Below are positions 21,201 through 25,019 of a stretch of DNA of 64,000 nucleotides, piece by piece; the first letter of the stretch is position 1; each line of letters begins with the position of its first letter. Both the position numbers and the translations under genes were made by a program. The notes below the pieces were generated by a model that was given only the letters and a program-made list of their open reading frames with translations, was not told the origin of the DNA and did not search any database. The stretch is from Yponomeuta sedellus (Eukaryota > Arthropoda > Insecta > Lepidoptera > Yponomeutidae): positions 3,979,816 through 4,043,815 of the forward strand of contig OW203729.1 of the NCBI GenBank assembly GCA_934045075.1, written 5' to 3'.

Positions 21201-21971
21201 CGATACTCTCCCATACTTTCTAAGCGACCGAGCCAACGGAGTCGGCCGGATTTGGTTCCTCCGATAATGTTGGGTTCGGAAATCAAATCGATCAAGTAAA
21301 CGAACTCAATGGGCTATTATACAGTGTGAAAAAAATATTTCATTGTATTCCTTTGTATCAATTATGAGTCTTAAAACCGACTTAAGCATTTTGACTAAAA
21401 AAAATTGATCATTTTTATGCAAAAAACCAAGGTAAAACTTGATAATTTTCTATCTGTAGCAATTTTATCGAAAACGGCTAGGATTGGTCGAATCTATAAT
21501 GAAGACACAGGTCAATAAATATAGCGATCCGATAAGTTGACTTTGTTTGAACTTTTGTTTGTTTACTGACCAGTGACGTAGCTAATTCCTATGCGACGCC
21601 ATATTGCTCAAGGTAGCGCGTAGGCGTCTTATTATAAAAGTAAATTTTTATTTCCTTTTTATAGAAAAAATACTTGACTTAAAAGTTATCACTTTCTGAG
21701 CACTTATCAAACACCAACGAAAAATATGTGTTGGTTGACAGAAACCTGTCAAATAGCCTATTATAATGCAAGTGGTCTGAATTAGTGTAGCAAGCCTGAT
21801 TCACTTAACCTGTAACATTTATCAAAGGGCATCAAGAAACACGAAATGCTAGAAGAGACCCTCTCGATAGTGGTGCGTCAGCTGCGCTGGCAACGGCTCT
21901 ACGCGGAGTACAGCGACCAGCTCCGAGACCTGAAGGAAGCCACCGTCAACGGGATCACTAATGGGTACTGA
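85..21971 (+). CDS. Hira: Hira histone chaperone, 3' two-thirds (15 exons, 5' end outside window)
   Basis: HIRA is the WD40 scaffold of the nuclear HIR complex that deposits histone H3.3 independently of replication, working with ASF1. Exons: 85-245, 827-995, 4103-4197, 5148-5285, 6682-6866, 7626-7781, 9777-9954, 11291-11393, 11984-12103, 13445-13591, 15506-15602, 16877-17023, 19041-19165, 20352-20443, 21828-21971. All introns are GT-AG and the phases close to a 684-residue frame ending in TGA. Visible residues 1-141 are the last WD40 blades (LSWSPDGQYVVSAHAMN, VGSRDRALSIW, CSSDGSVA match HIRA). Residues 223-237 are the B-domain that binds ASF1 (QIETRTSDGKRRITP). Residues about 361-684 are the HIRA C-terminal domain (SLHVWR, DYRHW, WQSTVLGIKK). 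Residues 301-360 are an Ala/Pro-rich linker. The fragment is somewhat shorter than the matching part of human HIRA. Identification is from remembered family sequence, not a search. Confidence 0.95.
246..826 (+). other. Hira intron with an R6 fragment and an S3 SINE
   Basis: Bases 418-473 hold the reverse complement of the R6 end (GACCCAGCGAACTTCGTACC) and 527-739 a reversed S3 SINE. No other feature is seen. Confidence 0.75.
527..739 (-). repeat. S3 tRNA-derived SINE
   Basis: On the minus strand it has a tRNA-like A box (GTGGCGCAGTGGTAGCGC) and B box (GTTCGAACCC), then a body ending in GCACATACATTG-type sequence and TGTTATGTTA. Other copies lie at 8275, 12988, 48245 and 62205. Confidence 0.75.
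827..995 (+). CDS. Hira: Hira exon (WD40 blade)
   Basis: The acceptor is TTTCCCCGCAG and the donor GTAATG at 996 (phase 1). It encodes RFNSNIFVKDGKKCCCAAVG, then SRDRALSIWLTSLKRPLVVV, then NELFADSVLDISWSCDG. The last 79 bases are the parent of the tandem array that follows in the intron. Confidence 0.95.
917..1480 (+). repeat. Tandem array of the exon 2 tail plus splice donor
   Basis: The last 79 bases of the Hira exon at 827-995 together with about 60 intron bases form a unit of about 139 bp. Copies run 917-1055 (parent), 1056-1194, 1195-1337 and 1338-1469, with a fifth decayed start at 1470. Each keeps TGATG followed by GTAATG, so donor-like sites recur at 996, 1135, 1278 and 1411. The intron part carries a TATA-like GTATAAAAAGG in the first two copies. 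Copies 2-4 have substitutions and indels and no acceptor. Confidence 0.92.
1640..1790. repeat. Small foldback element built on AATCCCCATTG
   Basis: The motif AATCCCCATTG and its reverse complement recur several times within 150 bp around TTTTTGTC/GACAAAAA arms, giving a self-complementary element. A second copy lies at 24452-24585. Confidence 0.65.
1925..2060 (-). repeat. R7 repeat fragment
   Basis: It contains the R7 signature on the minus strand (TCTAGATTTTGAAATGG with CTCC/GGAG arms). Related copies lie near 36290, 37135, 46160 and 50500. Confidence 0.6.
2275..2376 (+). repeat. R5 LINE/SINE 3' end
   Basis: It contains GGCGCTCATTAGGGGAGGG and TGTCCAGCAGT, ending in a GA-rich tail after AGCCTGA. 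R5 copies share this end and a purine-rich tail. Confidence 0.65.
2467..2578 (-). repeat. S2 tRNA-like repeat
   Basis: The reverse complement shows a cloverleaf-like head: D-arm GGCTCAATTGGTAGAGC, B box GGTTCGAATCC, and acceptor arms GCCCAT/ATGGGT. It is flanked by the AAAAACCTATTTAGAGGC tail. The forward partner lies at 3403-3725. Confidence 0.75.
2590..2712. repeat. Imperfect long inverted repeat
   Basis: ATGACACTAGTGAGC and TTGGTCATTACAGAC on the left pair with GTCTGTAATGACCAA and GCTCACGAGTGTCAT on the right around a GC-richer centre containing GCTCGAGC. It abuts the Crypton-like fragment. Confidence 0.75.
2714..3403 (-). mobile_element. Crypton-like element fragment with 15-bp inverted ends
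   Basis: Perfect inverted repeats TTTTCAACACACTTG (2714-2728) and CAAGTGTGTTGAAAA (3389-3403) bracket 690 bp. Inside, the minus strand carries the first 66 or so residues of a recombinase-like protein and its 5' region. Crypton elements normally lack inverted ends, so the bracket may belong to a composite element. Confidence 0.55.
2717..2968 (-). pseudogene. Crypton-type tyrosine recombinase, N-terminal fragment
   Basis: The frame starts MSSSSTDTEEDMVLTPQDIL at 2968 and continues LIPEKSKEKYVAAYENFLTW then KTEKNANSFSESVFLAYF. This is the pattern of the N-terminal SAM-like DNA-binding domain in insect Crypton-derived proteins (an acidic start, then PEKSK-Y-xx-Y-xxF-xW and NSFSE-VLLAYF). After LAYF the frame runs into AT-rich sequence with no homology and stops, so the catalytic domain is missing. 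Related sequences are common in Lepidoptera. Recognised from memory of the family. Confidence 0.6.
3403..3725 (+). repeat. S2 repeat, with body ahead of the tRNA-like head
   Basis: It starts ATAGGTTTTTTAAATTTGTC, runs through TTAGCACGGGTTAGTGC and the AGAATAGTGTAAAGAGG body to the tRNA-like head at 3625-3695, and ends in the same AATAGGTTTTTAAAT. The start and end repeat, as in a head-to-tail dimer cut at an internal point. Confidence 0.7.
4103..4197 (+). CDS. Hira: Hira exon (end of last WD40 blade)
   Basis: The acceptor is CCGTTTCAG and the donor GTTAGC (phase 0). It encodes LNLLACSSDGSVACIQFTNK then EIGTPLTLEEK, matching human ILVCSMDGSVAFLDF...LSEEEK. Confidence 0.93.
4223..4500 (+). repeat. 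Degenerate direct repeat in intron 3
   Basis: ACACTTTTTAC recurs at 4225, 4364 and 4472. The spacers share GAGTTACTAGA-type, AACCATTGCT and GGGCATAC-type segments, giving about two and a half diverged units of 108-139 bp. It contains no exon sequence. Confidence 0.6.
4835..4980 (-). repeat. R8 LINE-tail-like repeat
   Basis: The reverse complement reads CCAAAGGTTGTCTAGAAGAG through to TGTACAATAAAGTGTTCTCT and a TATC-rich end. Copies lie at 16205, 40480, 44570, 50140 and 53175. Confidence 0.7.
5148..5285 (+). CDS. Hira: Hira exon (after the propeller)
   Basis: The acceptor is CCTTATGCTTCAG and the donor GTATGG. Starting at NAFYEKIYGKCL keeps the same spacing from LEEK as human SRIHQSTYGKSL, which is why I chose this acceptor over the AG at 5110-5111, which would add residues. 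Both acceptors are in phase 0. Confidence 0.88.
5575..5925 (-). repeat. R1 interspersed repeat
   Basis: The reverse complement of the R1 sequence (TGTCCCCAC-type start, GGGCACGGGTCTCTTCC, AAGCCGCC, GGCTTAACGACTGCCAT, TGGGTGACC). R1 is the commonest family here. Confidence 0.75.
5985..6180 (+). mobile_element. LINE reverse-transcriptase C-terminal remnant
   Basis: In broken frames it reads like the end of an RTE-type retrotransposon polyprotein (ERAMLGV..DHIRNETIRQRTRVTD). It is followed by a frame-shifted LKWRWVG-like stretch. Confidence 0.5.
6303..6337 (+). repeat. Duplicated acceptor edge of the B-domain exon
   Basis: TCTATCCTCTCCCAG followed by GCGGCCGC and a degenerate exon start repeats the true acceptor region at 6668-6700 (GCGGCCGCGAAGCCGACA). 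The copy then diverges and gives no useful frame. Confidence 0.85.
6682..6866 (+). CDS. Hira: Hira exon carrying the ASF1-binding B-domain
   Basis: The acceptor is TCCTCTCCCAG and the donor GTGAGA (phase 2). After an Ala/Gly/Pro linker it encodes RQIETRTSDGKRRITPVFIP, the conserved HIRA B-domain. A second, near-identical copy of its acceptor edge lies 366 bp upstream at about 6303-6337. Confidence 0.93.
6905..7140 (+). repeat. Short interspersed repeat, two diverged pieces
   Basis: CAAGGAGCAATTTCCGTG (6931) and a similar GAACAATTCCCGTGCAAACG (7098) with TTTGCCAATGTGTTTAGAGG match a stretch at 28055-28160 and the start of one at 34360. Confidence 0.5.
7626..7781 (+). CDS. Hira: Hira exon (linker)
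   Basis: The acceptor is GTCTCTTTCCCAG and the donor GTGAGT (phase 2). It encodes ESLGSAPAGSEACFSTSSQS then KSRIRVERRDDIVIHPNVSN. The linker is poorly conserved across animals, so the call rests on clean splice sites, phase and high GC. Confidence 0.85.
7817..8070 (+). repeat. R5 LINE/SINE 3' region, long copy
   Basis: It runs from GTGGTGTCGGCCTAGAG through GGCGACTAAGGGACACAAAC, CAACCCGCATGCCCAGCGTG and GGCGCTCATTAGGAGAGGG to a (GAC)n tail. This is the fullest copy besides 16540-16790. Confidence 0.75.
8071..8262 (+). repeat. R9 repeat, inverted partner at 24829-25018
   Basis: CATGTCAACTCTGCGCGCGC, TTCCTGCATCGCGCAATC, GGACCGGCCGTCCCCAGGC and GGGAAATTTCCC are nearly identical in inverted order 16.6 kb away. 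No frame is conserved. Confidence 0.8.
8272..8395 (-). repeat. S3 SINE, truncated
   Basis: The reverse of the S3 body (ACATTGCTTC-type, CTGGCCCCACACTAGGATAC, CCAAGACCTGGGG) is present, but the tRNA-like head is missing beyond CCCCGGCT. Confidence 0.65.
8903..9035 (+). repeat. S2 tRNA-like repeat
   Basis: It has AGAGGTTCGAAATTTCACTG, a tRNA-like head with A and B boxes, and the TTTTTAGCCTCTAAATAGG end. It lies in the intron before the Ala/Pro-rich Hira exon. Confidence 0.75.
9060..9275 (+). mobile_element. LINE C-terminal remnant
   Basis: PDDLVPVVGSR followed by stop and AEARDDWKIVRKA resembles the end of RTE-type polyproteins (DDLVKVAGSRWM..DR..W). It is frame-broken. Confidence 0.45.
9500..9715 (-). 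repeat. R10 repeat, partner at 47575-47710
   Basis: The reverse complement reads GTGCATGCAACGACTTATGA, ACGTTGATGAAGCGAAGGTG and AGGTTATGTATGTAAT. The forward copy at 47.6 kb ends in the same TTATGTATG, there expanded to a microsatellite. Confidence 0.7.
9777..9954 (+). CDS. Hira: Hira exon (Ala/Pro-rich linker)
   Basis: The acceptor follows a long C-run (CCCCCCGCAG) and the donor is GTTGGT (phase 0). It is extremely GC-rich and codes for an Ala/Pro/Arg low-complexity linker ending VVRAAGAYRLQ. It is open throughout in the only frame that joins both neighbours. Confidence 0.85.
10040..10682 (-). repeat. AT-rich LINE-tail-like stretch
   Basis: On the minus strand it ends GCAATAAAGATTTTAATAAC, like a LINE 3' end. 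On the plus strand it closes with GAAATAAATAAATAAAAAAA. No frame is recognisable. Confidence 0.35.
10683..10862 (+). repeat. R1 repeat, partial
   Basis: It runs from TATGTCCCCAACGAGGGGCA through TCTTACTGTCAGAAG to CGTGCCTTGCGAAGC. An R5 fragment is joined at its end. Confidence 0.7.
10868..10992 (-). repeat. R5 fragment with a 19-base G tract
   Basis: The reverse complement of R5 (GGCATTACC, CCAATGATGGCACAACCTTG, GGCGCTCATTA) in which the CCCC run is expanded to 19 G on the plus strand (10915-10933). Confidence 0.7.
11291..11393 (+). CDS. Hira: Hira exon (start of C-terminal domain)
   Basis: The acceptor is GGGGTTCCAG and the donor GTACGA (phase 1). It encodes VVNNACSTPYGTLSRLQLMP then NNSPSNDPVWETYL, matching human VVGGVKLSRLKCN...WETVL. 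Confidence 0.9.
11500..11660 (+). mobile_element. LINE C-terminal remnant
   Basis: DRRKRNVGRPPAHWTYDLL and later AEDRRKWKRL-like pieces in shifted frames resemble the RRSVGRPPTRWTDDL segment near the end of LINE polyproteins. Confidence 0.5.
11738..11951. mobile_element. MITE-A (Tc1/mariner-type, TA target site)
   Basis: The terminal inverted repeats CAGTCTGATAGCTTTTA and its right arm TAAAAGCTAACAGACTG are flanked by TA on both sides. The interior is palindromic, with TTCGTGTAATAGAAATAT and ACACTCGTGTGCTTTCGGCG. It ends 32 bp before a Hira exon. Confidence 0.85.
11984..12103 (+). CDS. Hira: Hira exon (C-terminal domain)
   Basis: The acceptor is GGCACACTTGCAG and the donor GTGAGC (phase 1). 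It encodes GSGVNCIACDARTISVACED then GSLHVWRIAGNSAARLLPPI, matching human VCVACEKRMLSVFSTCGRRL. A MITE ends only 32 bp upstream of this exon. Confidence 0.93.
12310..12452 (-). repeat. S2 tRNA-like repeat, left arm of an inverted pair
   Basis: It runs AAACCTATTTAGAGGC, tRNA-like head in reverse, then GGCATCAGTGAAATTTCGAA. It sits head-to-head with the next entry. Confidence 0.75.
12462..12622 (+). repeat. S2 tRNA-like repeat, right arm of an inverted pair
   Basis: It begins GTGAGTCGCCCTGTGGCTC, has both tRNA boxes, then GCCTCTAAAAGG and runs into TTTGTCCTTAGCACGAG, the body that precedes the head in the 3403 copy. Confidence 0.75.
12988..13190 (+). repeat. S3 tRNA-derived SINE
   Basis: The head CTGTGGCTCAGCGGTAGAGC with B box GTTCGAACCCC is followed by CCCCAGGTCGTGG and a body ending GTATGTGCCTGTATGTAA. 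It is the clearest S3 copy together with 48245. Confidence 0.75.
13445..13591 (+). CDS. Hira: Hira exon (C-terminal domain), parent of a tandem array
   Basis: The acceptor is TGTGCTCCTCAG and the donor GTACCA (phase 1). It encodes CVKLTLAADTLCAVSTAADL then AIWDLATANCLVRPLSFRNL then LTHG. The last 67 bases with the donor recur in ten degenerate copies downstream. Confidence 0.92.
13525..15095 (+). repeat. Tandem array of the exon 10 tail plus splice donor
   Basis: The unit is about 147 bp: 67 bases of the Hira exon 13445-13591, its GTACC donor and about 80 intron bases that include an R6-like end (CTAGCT..CCCGGCAAACTTTGTACCG). The parent (13525-13671) is followed by copies at 13672, 13819, 13966, 14113, 14260, 14396, 14543, 14679, 14822 and 14960. 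Units of 147, 136, 143 and 138 bp occur. Copies 13672-13965 and 13966-14259 are nearly identical, a recent 294-bp duplication. Most copies keep GGAGGTACC. Confidence 0.93.
15105..15340 (-). repeat. S2 repeat with a head-to-tail junction
   Basis: Reading on the plus strand, the tail AAACCTATTTAGAGTC, a decayed head and the body TTACATCGGAATGATATCGC are followed directly by a second AAACCTATTTAGAGGC tail at 15299. Confidence 0.65.
15506..15602 (+). CDS. Hira: Hira exon (C-terminal domain)
   Basis: The acceptor is GTTTCCATTCCAG and the donor GTAAGT (phase 2). It encodes VTVSHCSLLEDGNPMITLSN then SKSYIYSKKLCAW, matching human MTVSQILLTQHGIPVMNLSDGKAYCF. Confidence 0.93.
15809..16085 (+). repeat. 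R1 interspersed repeat
   Basis: It runs from TATGTCCCCACCGAGGAGCA through TACTGTCAGAAGTTTTCAAG and TGCTTTGCGAAGCACGGAAC to GACGGTCACC. Confidence 0.75.
16205..16440 (+). repeat. R8 LINE-tail-like repeat
   Basis: It runs TTGGTATCAATATATTTTCG, CCAAAGGTTGTCTGGAAGAG, GATCGCTCTTAGCGAT and TGTGCAATAAAGTGGTATCT with a TATC-rich end. Confidence 0.7.
16540..16790 (+). repeat. R5 LINE/SINE 3' region
   Basis: It parallels 7817-8070, from GTGGTGTAGGCCTAGAG to GGCGCTTATTACGGGAGGG and AGCCTGAGGAAG. It lies 87 bp before a Hira exon. Confidence 0.75.
16877..17023 (+). CDS. Hira: Hira exon (C-terminal domain), parent of a tandem array
   Basis: The acceptor is CTTACCCCCAG and the donor GTGAGT (phase 2). It encodes VIWVDTTDPVWRACRGSAAC, a Pro/Ala stretch, then LYPQGRHAVNTHAAAYNRG. 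Its 3' half and donor are the source of the array at 17024-18510. Reading past the donor gives an immediate in-frame TGA. Confidence 0.88.
17024..18510 (+). repeat. Tandem array of the exon 12 tail plus splice donor
   Basis: Nine degraded copies follow the Hira exon 16877-17023. Each has a CCGCCGCCCG-rich start, CTCTACCCGCAG (or CATCTTTACCCACAG), a GTCAATAACTCAATACCCAC-type core, CGCGG and mostly GTGAG, then TACTGTGTT and TTTACAGGGTAG intron sequence. Two exon sub-types alternate: one keeps GGGGAGACACACCGTCAACA, the other AGAGAAAACGCGGCGTCAAT. Unit length varies from about 115 to 190 bp. The GTGAG donor is lost in the first and last copies. Confidence 0.9.
18481..18775 (+). repeat. 27-bp minisatellite derived from the array's intron part
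   Basis: Units such as TTAATGGAGGGGAGGGACTC plus TACTGTG repeat about nine times. They derive from GCAGGGGAGGGACACTACTG just after the Hira exon 16877-17023 donor. A perfect hairpin interrupts it. Confidence 0.88.
18568..18613. repeat. Perfect 15-bp hairpin inside the minisatellite
   Basis: CTACTGTGTAACTGC (18568-18582) pairs with GCAGTTACACAGTAG (18599-18613) across a GC-rich 16-base loop. A local inversion of one minisatellite unit would produce it. Confidence 0.85.
19041..19165 (+). CDS. Hira: Hira exon (C-terminal domain)
   Basis: The acceptor is TACGTCACAG and the donor GTGAGT (phase 1). It encodes NYTGGATKSWLEAQAASCLH then LRLGRDYRHWTMALVSHLID, matching human ENQVAAALTLQSSHEYRHWLLVYARYL. 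Confidence 0.94.
19304..19932 (-). repeat. R1 repeat split by a solo LTR
   Basis: R1 sequence occupies 19304-19402 and 19686-19932 in the reverse sense. It is a diverged duplicate of the R1 copy that follows directly at 19936. Confidence 0.78.
19403..19685. mobile_element. Solo LTR (283 bp) with 4-bp target duplication
   Basis: It begins TGTTATTTCC and ends CTGCCTAACA (TG..CA with TGTTA/TAACA ends) and is flanked by GCAC on both sides. The neighbouring R1 copy has the uninterrupted site CGCAACGCACGTTAAG at about 20034. It contains AATAAA near 19622 and AGTC-rich sequence. There is no internal region, so it formed by LTR-LTR recombination. A 4-bp duplication suggests a Gypsy-type element (inference). 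Confidence 0.85.
19936..20238 (-). repeat. R1 repeat, tandem duplicate
   Basis: It shares ATTTGAGTCAAGCAACAACA and GGCACGGTCAGGTGCAAGTT with the copy at 19304, so the pair arose by local duplication rather than two insertions. Confidence 0.78.
20352..20443 (+). CDS. Hira: Hira exon (C-terminal domain)
   Basis: The acceptor is TTCCATCCAG and the donor GTAAGC (phase 0). It encodes TEDQLRAILDDLLGPSHCTS then TPKKWQSTVL, matching human RLREICKDLLGPVHYST...WESTVVG. Confidence 0.95.
20562..20652 (-). repeat. S2 tRNA-like repeat, partial
   Basis: The reverse of the tRNA-like head (CGGGATTTGAACCCGCGACC, GTGCCAGCGCTC) is followed by TCAGTGAAATTTCGAATCTC. Confidence 0.7.
20680..21010 (+). mobile_element. 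RTE-type LINE C-terminal fragment
   Basis: Frame pieces read GVSLRDRIRNEEIRRRTRV, LERKILKSRIGRRSV then RPTPDAQTTWLRWRGVVGCG, and end near RQMADNDDD. This is the classic end of RTE-like polyproteins in Lepidoptera (RTRVTDIA..GRRSVGRP..WTDDL). Frameshifts and stops are present. It lies in a Hira intron in the sense orientation. Confidence 0.65.
21828..21971 (+). CDS. Hira: Hira terminal coding exon with stop
   Basis: The acceptor is TTTATCAAAG. It encodes GIKKHEMLEETLSIVVRQLR then WQRLYAEYSDQLRDLKEATV then NGITNGY and TGA at 21969-21971. It matches the end of human HIRA (GLRKRELLKELLPVI...LRFQRLFTECQEQLDILRDK). No AATAAA lies within 700 bp; candidates at 22767 and 22776 fall just before a repeat. 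Confidence 0.95.
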   Translation, partial: GIKKHEMLEETLSIVVRQLRWQRLYAEYSDQLRDLKEATVNGITNGY

Positions 21972-22088
21972 AAATCACACTGCCAGACATTGCCAACCTT
22001 GGTACATATCTGTAAGACGATTCTGTACGAGTTTTGTTTCACCTTGACGTACTGTCACGGCTGATCTTATATATATCGGTCGATATCG

Positions 22089-22350
22089 ATGCTGGGGCAC
22101 GGGTCTCTTCCTGCATCGCAGGAAGGTTAGGCCATACTTCACCACGCGGGCCAAGTCCGGAATGGTGGAGGTTTGCAAGACTAATGCCTGGTCTTACTGT
22201 CAGAAGTTTTCAAGCCGCCTTAAGGCCTCTGACTTGGCTTAACGACTGCCATCTATCCACCACGGGGGAGAAGGCCGGGTTGATGGAGGATTGTAAGACA
22301 GTGGCGAGCCTTACTGACAGAATTATCAAGCCGCCCGCATTATTAGCGAC
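22089..22350 (+). repeat. R1 repeat plus a second R1 piece
   Basis: 22089-22255 runs from GATGCTGGGGCACGGGTCTC to GACTGCCATCTATC. A second partial R1 (CCACGGGGGAGAAGGCCGGG to ATCAAGCCGCCCGC) is joined at about 22256. It lies in the possible 3' UTR of Hira. Confidence 0.72.
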
Positions 22351-22477
22351 TTAAGTTTCTGCGGTGTTCCATTAAAAAAACATGCGCAGTGTAGTTTTCC
22401 TTTTAATAACGTCGTTTACAGAAGAATTTACCTTTATCTACGTAATATGATGATTTATTCGCAGCGTTCAGGCATCT

Positions 22478-22555
22478 TTACTCACACTAGACAGCTGAAG
22501 GGTCCACTCGGACGCTGCAATACCTGAGACATTGTTTTTACCTGGAGTTGTATCG
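22478..22555 (-). repeat. S4 fragment
   Basis: CTCACACTAGACAGCTGAAG, GGTCCACTCGGACGCTGCAA and ACCTGAGACATTG match the reverse of the S4 3' part. Confidence 0.55.
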
Positions 22556-22766
22556 GTATAACAGCACAAATAACAGAATCAATGTCATTAATACATTATC
22601 AATTGTCATGTTCTAGACATAAAACCGTTCTATCGTTTGACAGTGTGTTAAACCAGGAGGCACGTTAAACAGGAGAATGCTAGCGCATCCATTATAATAT
22701 AGATGAGCTCTTTCTCAGTTCTAAAATGTGCTTTATTTGTTAGATAGCACGAGCCATTTCACATTG

Positions 22767-22781
22767 AATAAAATTAATAAA
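22767..22781 (+). terminator. Possible Hira polyadenylation signals
   Basis: Two overlapping-type signals (AATAAA at 22767 and at 22776) are the first canonical ones after the Hira stop codon. A weaker ATTAAA lies at 22371. Distance and the intervening repeat make this tentative. Confidence 0.3.
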
Positions 22782-22801
22782 GGAGCCCTTTTCAGAGCGT
22801 T

Positions 22802-23060
22802 ATCAACCCTTGTATGTCCCCACTGCTGGGGCACGGGTCTCTTCCTGCATCGCACAAAGGTTAGGCCATACTTCACCATGCGGGCCAAGTCCGGAATGGT
22901 GGAGGTTTGCAAGACTAATGCCTGGTCTTACTGTCAGAAGTTTTCAAGCCGCCTTAAGGCCTCTGACTTGGCTTAACGACTGCCATCTATCGACGGCAGC
23001 CGGCAACAACTGCTTAACGTGTTGCGAAGCATGGAACCGCTCGGAAAAATGCCATAGACA
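22802..23060 (+). repeat. R1 repeat
   Basis: It runs from ATCAACCCTTGTATGTCCCC to GTTGCGAAGCATGGAACCGC. It is nearly identical to 22089-22255 over CATACTTCACCA to GACTGCCATCTATC, so one is probably a duplicate of the other. Confidence 0.75.
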
Positions 23061-23301
23061 GAAGCTAAGCCAACCAGAAACTAAAGAAACCTGTCTGCAC
23101 AGCGGATAATACGCAGGGACATTCTAATCTGTGGTTGAACAGAACCAAAACGTTTCCACTGAGTAACAACTCACTGGAAATAATTCTGGATGGAAAAAAA
23201 ATCTTGCTTCTTCCTGTTCCCAGAGACAGGGATTGCGTACAGCGCCATCTGAATAATTTTGACTAACAAAACTGACAGCGAAGCGCTCGGGGCCTAGTTG
23301 A

Positions 23302-23640
23302 ACCGAGTGATTGTAATCATTCGCTCGAGTTCAGCAACAGCTGGCGCGGTCAGGTGCAGCATGGGTGACCGTCCCGTGACTGCCGCTAGTGGCATTTTTC
23401 CGAACCCTTCTGTGCTTCGCAAGGCACGTTAAGCTGTTGGTGCCGGCAGTCATGTAATGGGAGTCGATAGGCCATTCCAGAGGCCTCATAAGCGGCTTGA
23501 TATCTTCCGCAATAGGGCCCGCCACAGTTTTACAAGCCTCCACCAACCCGGACTTTGCCTCCGTGGTGGAGTATGGCCTAACCTTCCTGCGATGCAAGAA
23601 GAGACCCGTGCCCCAGCAGTGGGGACATACAAGGGTTAAT
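23302..23640 (-). repeat. R1 repeat
   Basis: Reverse orientation, from GAACCGAGTGATTGTAATCA to GGGACATACAAGGGTT. It is complete. Confidence 0.75.
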
Positions 23641-24279
23641 ATCGAATATCAACTGGCAGCTGTCAAAAAATCTAACCTGAAAAGGGCACATTGATTGAAG
23701 TCAAACGAATAAAGTAAAACGAATGTGCTATTAAGTTTAAGATCAGACTGAAACACAAACTGGTGTTCAATAAGATACCCAATTCCACTTGTAATAAGAA
23801 CTAATTGAAGCATTCGTTTAAGGCGTAGTGTGCCAAATAGGGTGTAAATCTAGCAATAATTATACAATACTGCCTTTAGACTCATTCCACGTGAATCTTA
23901 GTTTGAAAGCTCTCTTTTGAGGAGCGACAATGTGATCTTTTTAATAAAAAATGTTAGAATTATGTAAGACTGAGTTTTTGTATTATGAATGGAAACCCTA
24001 AAACGCTTCCTTTTTTTATATAAACGAGGGTGGTTGTGAAAACATTGCTTTTCTTTGAGTTGTAGTCTTGTGTAAATATTTAAGCTCGTCATTGAATGAA
24101 TTTAAATTTCAATTATGTACATAGTGAGTATTATTTCTCGATATTTTAGTTATTACAGGATCTGAAATAAAGGCAAAAAGCGACGATGATTTTGGCAATT
24201 TCATTTAACTTTCCCATCCTGTACGTACAAGTTCATAAATTCCACCTTTAGATGAAAAATTATATGTGTTTTTTTTTGC

Positions 24280-24450
24280 TGATCGTCGGCTTATCGTTCG
24301 TGAGGTCGTGGGATCGAATCCTGGCATGTACAAATTACTTTGTTTTCTAAGCTAGGTATATTGTAAACTTAAAGTAACATACCACTGGCTAACGGTGAAA
24401 GAAAACAACGTGAGGAAACCGGAGTGTCTGAGGTGTTTACATACCTCAAC
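24280..24450 (+). repeat. tRNA-box-containing SINE remnant
   Basis: GTGGGATCGAATCCTGGCAT (B-box-like) is followed by a body with AACGGTGAAAGAAAACAACG, TGAGGAAACCGGAGTGTCTG and a terminal ACATACCTCAACGCG, as in related remnants at 16100-16175. Confidence 0.45.
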
Positions 24451-24451
24451 G

Positions 24452-24590
24452 CGGGTTATTCCATTAATCCCCATTGAAAATCCCCATTGATGGGGATTCA
24501 AAACAAAAAGTTCACAAATCCCCGTTGGCGTATCTTAGTATTGGCAATGAGTATTTGTGAAAAGTTCTCCATCAATGGGGTTTTTCAGTC
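24452..24590. repeat. Second copy of the AATCCCCATTG foldback element
   Basis: It shares CCATTGAAAATCCCCATTG and GGCGTATCTTAGTATTGGCA with 1640-1790. Its right arm has decayed. Confidence 0.6.
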
Positions 24591-24828
24591 CTCCGGAGGG
24601 TGCCCTTTATAGGGCTAAAAAAAAGAAAATTCATGGTATTATAAATCGACCAGTTATTTTACTTGAGCACTAGTCATCTAACAATCTCTACATGTATATA
24701 AGCTGAATAATTATTTTAGTTATTCTGTTCTGCTGTAGGTATTCGAATGGGCTTAACATGATAATCTTGAAAAGAACAATTAGAAATCATAGTGGACCGA
24801 TCGAGCCTTTTAGAATTATTATTTCATA

Positions 24829-25018
24829 AGGGAAGAGCGGGTGAGAGAGTGCTCTTCCACTATAAAGGGAAATTTCCCGCCAGGCAGATCGTATGCCTGG
24901 GGACGGCCGGTCCAACTATTGTTAGTCGGACGTTATATTTATGGTATGTCATTGAAACACTTTGATTGCGCGATGCAGGAATGTTGGAGTTTGTAGTGCG
25001 CGCGCAGTGTTGACATGT
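24829..25018 (-). repeat. R9 repeat, inverted partner of 8071-8262
   Basis: AGGGAAGAGCGGGTGAGAG, GGGAAATTTCCCGCCAGGC and GTAGTGCGCGCGCAGTGTTG match in reverse complement with few differences. Confidence 0.8.
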
Positions 25019-25019
25019 G

